From: Glossina fuscipes
Taxonomy: Eukaryota > Arthropoda > Insecta > Diptera > Glossinidae
Direction of reading: 5' to 3'
DNA length: 64,000 nucleotides
Assembly: GCF_014805625.2 (NCBI RefSeq)
Contig: NW_023998414.1
Location: forward strand, 7,889,190-7,953,189
Below, piece by piece: positions 61,101-64,000 of this stretch (position 1 is the first letter of the stretch; every line of letters begins with the position of its first letter). The notes below the pieces were generated by a model, which made no database searches, was not told the DNA's origin, and saw only the letters and a list, made by a program, of their open reading frames with translations. The translations under genes were made by a program, and so were the position numbers.

Positions 61101-63253
61101 TGTCTCCTGTCAACAAGTCAAATTCCTAAAATCGTTTCATCGAAGCGCAAAACAAATTCAAAAGATCGGTAGTTATTGCACCAACGGACGTGCGAATGTC
61201 TCGAAAACGCAAGGCACGCACTTAGGTCAGACCAAATATATAGCAGAAGGAAATGCAGGTTGAAATTCAGACCGCCAAAGAGTACTTCTAACTGCCGTAA
61301 TACATTGAATAAATAAAAAATTCTCGTTTCGACCTGTAGAGATCCGTTTATACTAATAAAGAAAATGGAAATAAATGAAAAATTCAATAAATTTTTTTTG
61401 GTTTCTTTTTCTTCTCAGTTTTATTTATTTATATAGTTTCATCAATTCAAGGCCTAAATTGAAAAAAAAAAACTATTTTCTCATTTTTTTTTTTTTTATT
61501 TTTTATTTTTTTTGTTTACATATTGATTGATTATTCAATTAGTAAATTCAAACATATTTGCTTGTTTGCCTTGTTCTTCTTTTTTCTATATATTAGAGTT
61601 AGATTACCTTGCGTGGGCTAACTGCGCATACGAATACAAAAATCAAGTTTAATAAGTTATTGAGATAAATACTCGTTTTCTTTTCTTTTTTTTTTTTACT
61701 TCAACATTTACGAGAGAAAGAATGATCGTTTTGTGTAGGATGCTGCGGGGGCTCGTTTACCATAAACAAATATTCATTGCTTTTTTACAATGATTTTGTG
61801 TCTTTTTTCTTTTTTTTTCTCTTTTTTTTTGGCAATTTTCAAGGATATCTTATGCTTTATAATTTTATAATGTAATAATTATAAGTTTTAGTAATAAAAA
61901 GAAATATATATATATAAAAAAAAAAAAAAAAAAAAAGAAATAAAAAAATAAAAACTAATTAGTTGAAGATAAATTGCATTTGATTTTGTTACGTTTTTAT
62001 TATTTCTAATAGAAAAAAAAAAAAAAAACATATAAAATTTAAACAAATATTGGAAGTTATTGAAGAAGAGAAGCTATTCTTGTTTCAATTAAAGGGGTTG
62101 GTTCTCTTTGCTTTTTATTTTTTGTTTCAATTTAAAAAATCAATAGTAGTTTGATTTTCGAAGGTAGGAGATGTTATAAAAAAATATTTCCTCTTTTTAT
62201 TGTATTTACTTTCTTTTCTTTTTTTCTCTTTTAAATAAATTTGTGTGAATTTATAGGTTTTTTTTCGTTTGGATTCGTTCCATTTTTTTTGTTGTTTTTT
62301 TGTTTTTTTTATGTTTTTTTTGTTTTTTTTTTTTTGAATTCCTCTTTTCCATACTAAATTTTCTTCTTACATTCGTTAAATTTATTTTGCATTGCGTTTA
62401 CAATATTTCATTTCACGAAAACTTTTGCGCGATTGGCTCTCTTGCTCGTCTTTTTCTATATATTTGAATAAATTAAAGAATCTTGGAGTTTTCCTTAATT
62501 ATTTATTTTGTTATTGAATAAAATTTCTCTTTTTTTCTGTTATTTTTTTATTTCTTTAGCTTTAATAACATTTCATGTAAATTTAGTCTTTTTTTTTGCT
62601 TTCAATTCTCTTAAAAAGTAAATATCACACAAATTTTCGTTTTTTTTTTTTTTTTTTTTTATTTATTTATGTTTTAACTTTTTGTATTAAAATTTGTTTA
62701 TTTTTATACTTTATAAAGTCAAATGCAATTTTTTTCTTTTTTGTAGCACTGAGTAAAATGAAACGCTTAATAAAAATATAAAAAACATTAATAAATCAAT
62801 GAAAAAAATTGAAAAATTTTAAGGGCTGAATTTATTAGAATATAATTTCTTTTTTTTTTTTTTTAAAAATGATTAATTTTTTTTTTTTAATAAAATTTAT
62901 TTTTTACTTTTTTTTTTTTTCTTTTATAAAAACAATTCTGTTAATGGATAACAATACATTTTATTTTATTTCGTATTAGGTTTTTTAATTCCCTTTTATT
63001 TATTTAAATATTTCTTGTTTTTAAGAAAAGTTTTCCAAATGAATTTTGATTTTATTTAATGAACACAAAATGAAAAAATATTTCAAGTTAATTATCAAAC
63101 TACCGCATGACGCACTTAATTACATATCGTGGAAAAAAAAAATACACATAGAAGGCACACAACGACAATATGATTAAAAAAAAAGATAATACATAGATAC
63201 ACTTAAATGTCATATAGAAGTCTTCATTCATGACATGAAAGAAAATAGTTCAG

Positions 63254-63256
<3 letters not shown>

Positions 63257-63287
<31 letters not shown>

Positions 63288-63310
63288 TATATCATATATA
63301 TATATATATT
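63257..63310. repeat. (TA)n microsatellites
   Basis: Three TA tracts separated by TTTATA interruptions. Confidence 0.85.
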
Positions 63311-63506
63311 TATATCGTCCATAGAAGAAAGTAACTTGGTTGTCATCTAAATTTTATACTTCTTTCGCGTATATACAAACCTAAAAATATTTGTAAATGT
63401 ATCAACATCAATAACTGTCATACTAAGCAAAAATTTATCGCATGAACGAGAAGACCAAGCTTTCGCTGAATAAATTAGAATATTATTGCTTTATTATTAC
63501 TCTTAT

Positions 63507-63598
63507 GAGCCGATAGCCTGTGTTGCTAGTGCTCAATGTCTTTTTTAGTCTAAGAATTCATTTCATTAGTCTAAAATTAAAATAATAATAATAATATT
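63507..63598 (+). mobile_element. tRNA-derived SINE, 5'-truncated copy
   Basis: GAGCCGATAGCCTGTGTTGC, TAGTGCTCAATGTC, TTAGTCTAAGAATTCATTTC and an (AAT)n tail match the 3' half of the SINE at 9857-10052. The tRNA-like head is missing. Confidence 0.7.
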
Positions 63599-64000
63599 AC
63601 TCTTATATCATACGATAATCTCATGATACTTCCTAACGCATGGCAATTTTTTTCTACTTAACCCGAATAAATATGAATATCATTCGTTTCATTGTAATAT
63701 TTAAGTGGCAAAGAAACTCGCTCGAATTATTATTAAAATTTCATGCGAGTTTTTAGTTTGAGACTATTCTTCTCTATACACCTGCCCCTTAACCGCTTCG
63801 AATGTCATTGCTTTTACGGACAATAGTTTAGAATTTTTATTTCTACATCCCGGACTTTCACTTATCTAGCGAATAGCATCTATTCATTCTTTATCACTGA
63901 ATTGTGAAATTATTGTGAGCATTGACTGAAGGTGCTGTGCTCCCTTCATAAATGTTATTGGAAACATTATTATTCAAAATATGATTTTATTAGATAATCA

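Larger units (their letters stand above)
58863..64000. other. Gene-poor stretch upstream of NELF-B
   Basis: The NELF-B promoter should be at its left end. The rest has a ~82-bp imperfect duplication at 60317-60460, (GAA)n/(CAA)n at 61062-61100, many T runs at 61400-62940, (TA)n at 63257-63310 and a truncated SINE at 63507. Open frames of 60-100 codons show no recognised product. Confidence 0.5.

Noticed and set aside
61118..61387. 89-codon minus-strand frame
   Set aside because: No recognised domain, hydrophobic start made from A/T-rich DNA, no splice context.

Overview
The window is nuclear DNA from a fly, very probably a calyptrate dipteran such as a tsetse (Glossina). It is AT-rich, and its genes are split by short GT..AG introns. 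Long (TA)n, (CA)n, (GA)n and poly-A/T microsatellites fill introns and intergenic DNA. The HIRA product read here is closer to the Drosophila protein, as I recall it, than to the human one. The exact species is an inference.

Layout: (1) 1-13322 is mostly non-coding. It holds one minus-strand exon of a MADF-domain gene (4418-4778) and a set of decayed transposons. These include a MITE with terminal inverted repeats, GTCY-type 'mini-me'-like repeats, and a tRNA-derived SINE inserted inside a dead mariner transposase. (2) 13323-16391 (+) is a Mahogunin/MGRN1-type RING ubiquitin ligase, facing tail to tail with (3) 16929-20985 (-), a DCAF6-type WD40 protein. (4) 24567-25868 (+) is Sirt6. (5) 25869-35377 has no convincing gene. 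(6) 35378-38740 (-) is a greatly enlarged SINHCAF/FAM60A homologue. (7) 38741-50003 holds microsatellites, a second mariner remnant and two more SINE copies. (8) 50004-53621 (+) is HIRA, tail to tail with (9) 56603-58862 (-), NELF-B/COBRA1. (10) 58863-64000 shows no gene and one truncated SINE.

All six complete gene models were built by joining exons at GT/AG sites with matching phase. Each closes exactly on a stop codon except Mgrn1, which has a one-base frame break at a run of nine A's. Most of the genes act in chromatin or protein turnover: histone deacetylation (Sirt6, SINHCAF/Sin3), H3.3 deposition (HIRA), Pol II pausing (NELF-B), CUL4 or RING ubiquitination (DCAF6, MGRN1), plus a MADF DNA-binding exon. 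There is no sign that they form an operon or a shared regulatory unit.

I did not find a clearly new biological system. The best leads are the SINE family with a visible target-site duplication, the Mgrn1 A9 frame break, the in-frame stop-free HIRA intron carrying an ATA repeat, the long new tail on the SINHCAF homologue, and the pogo-like MITE.
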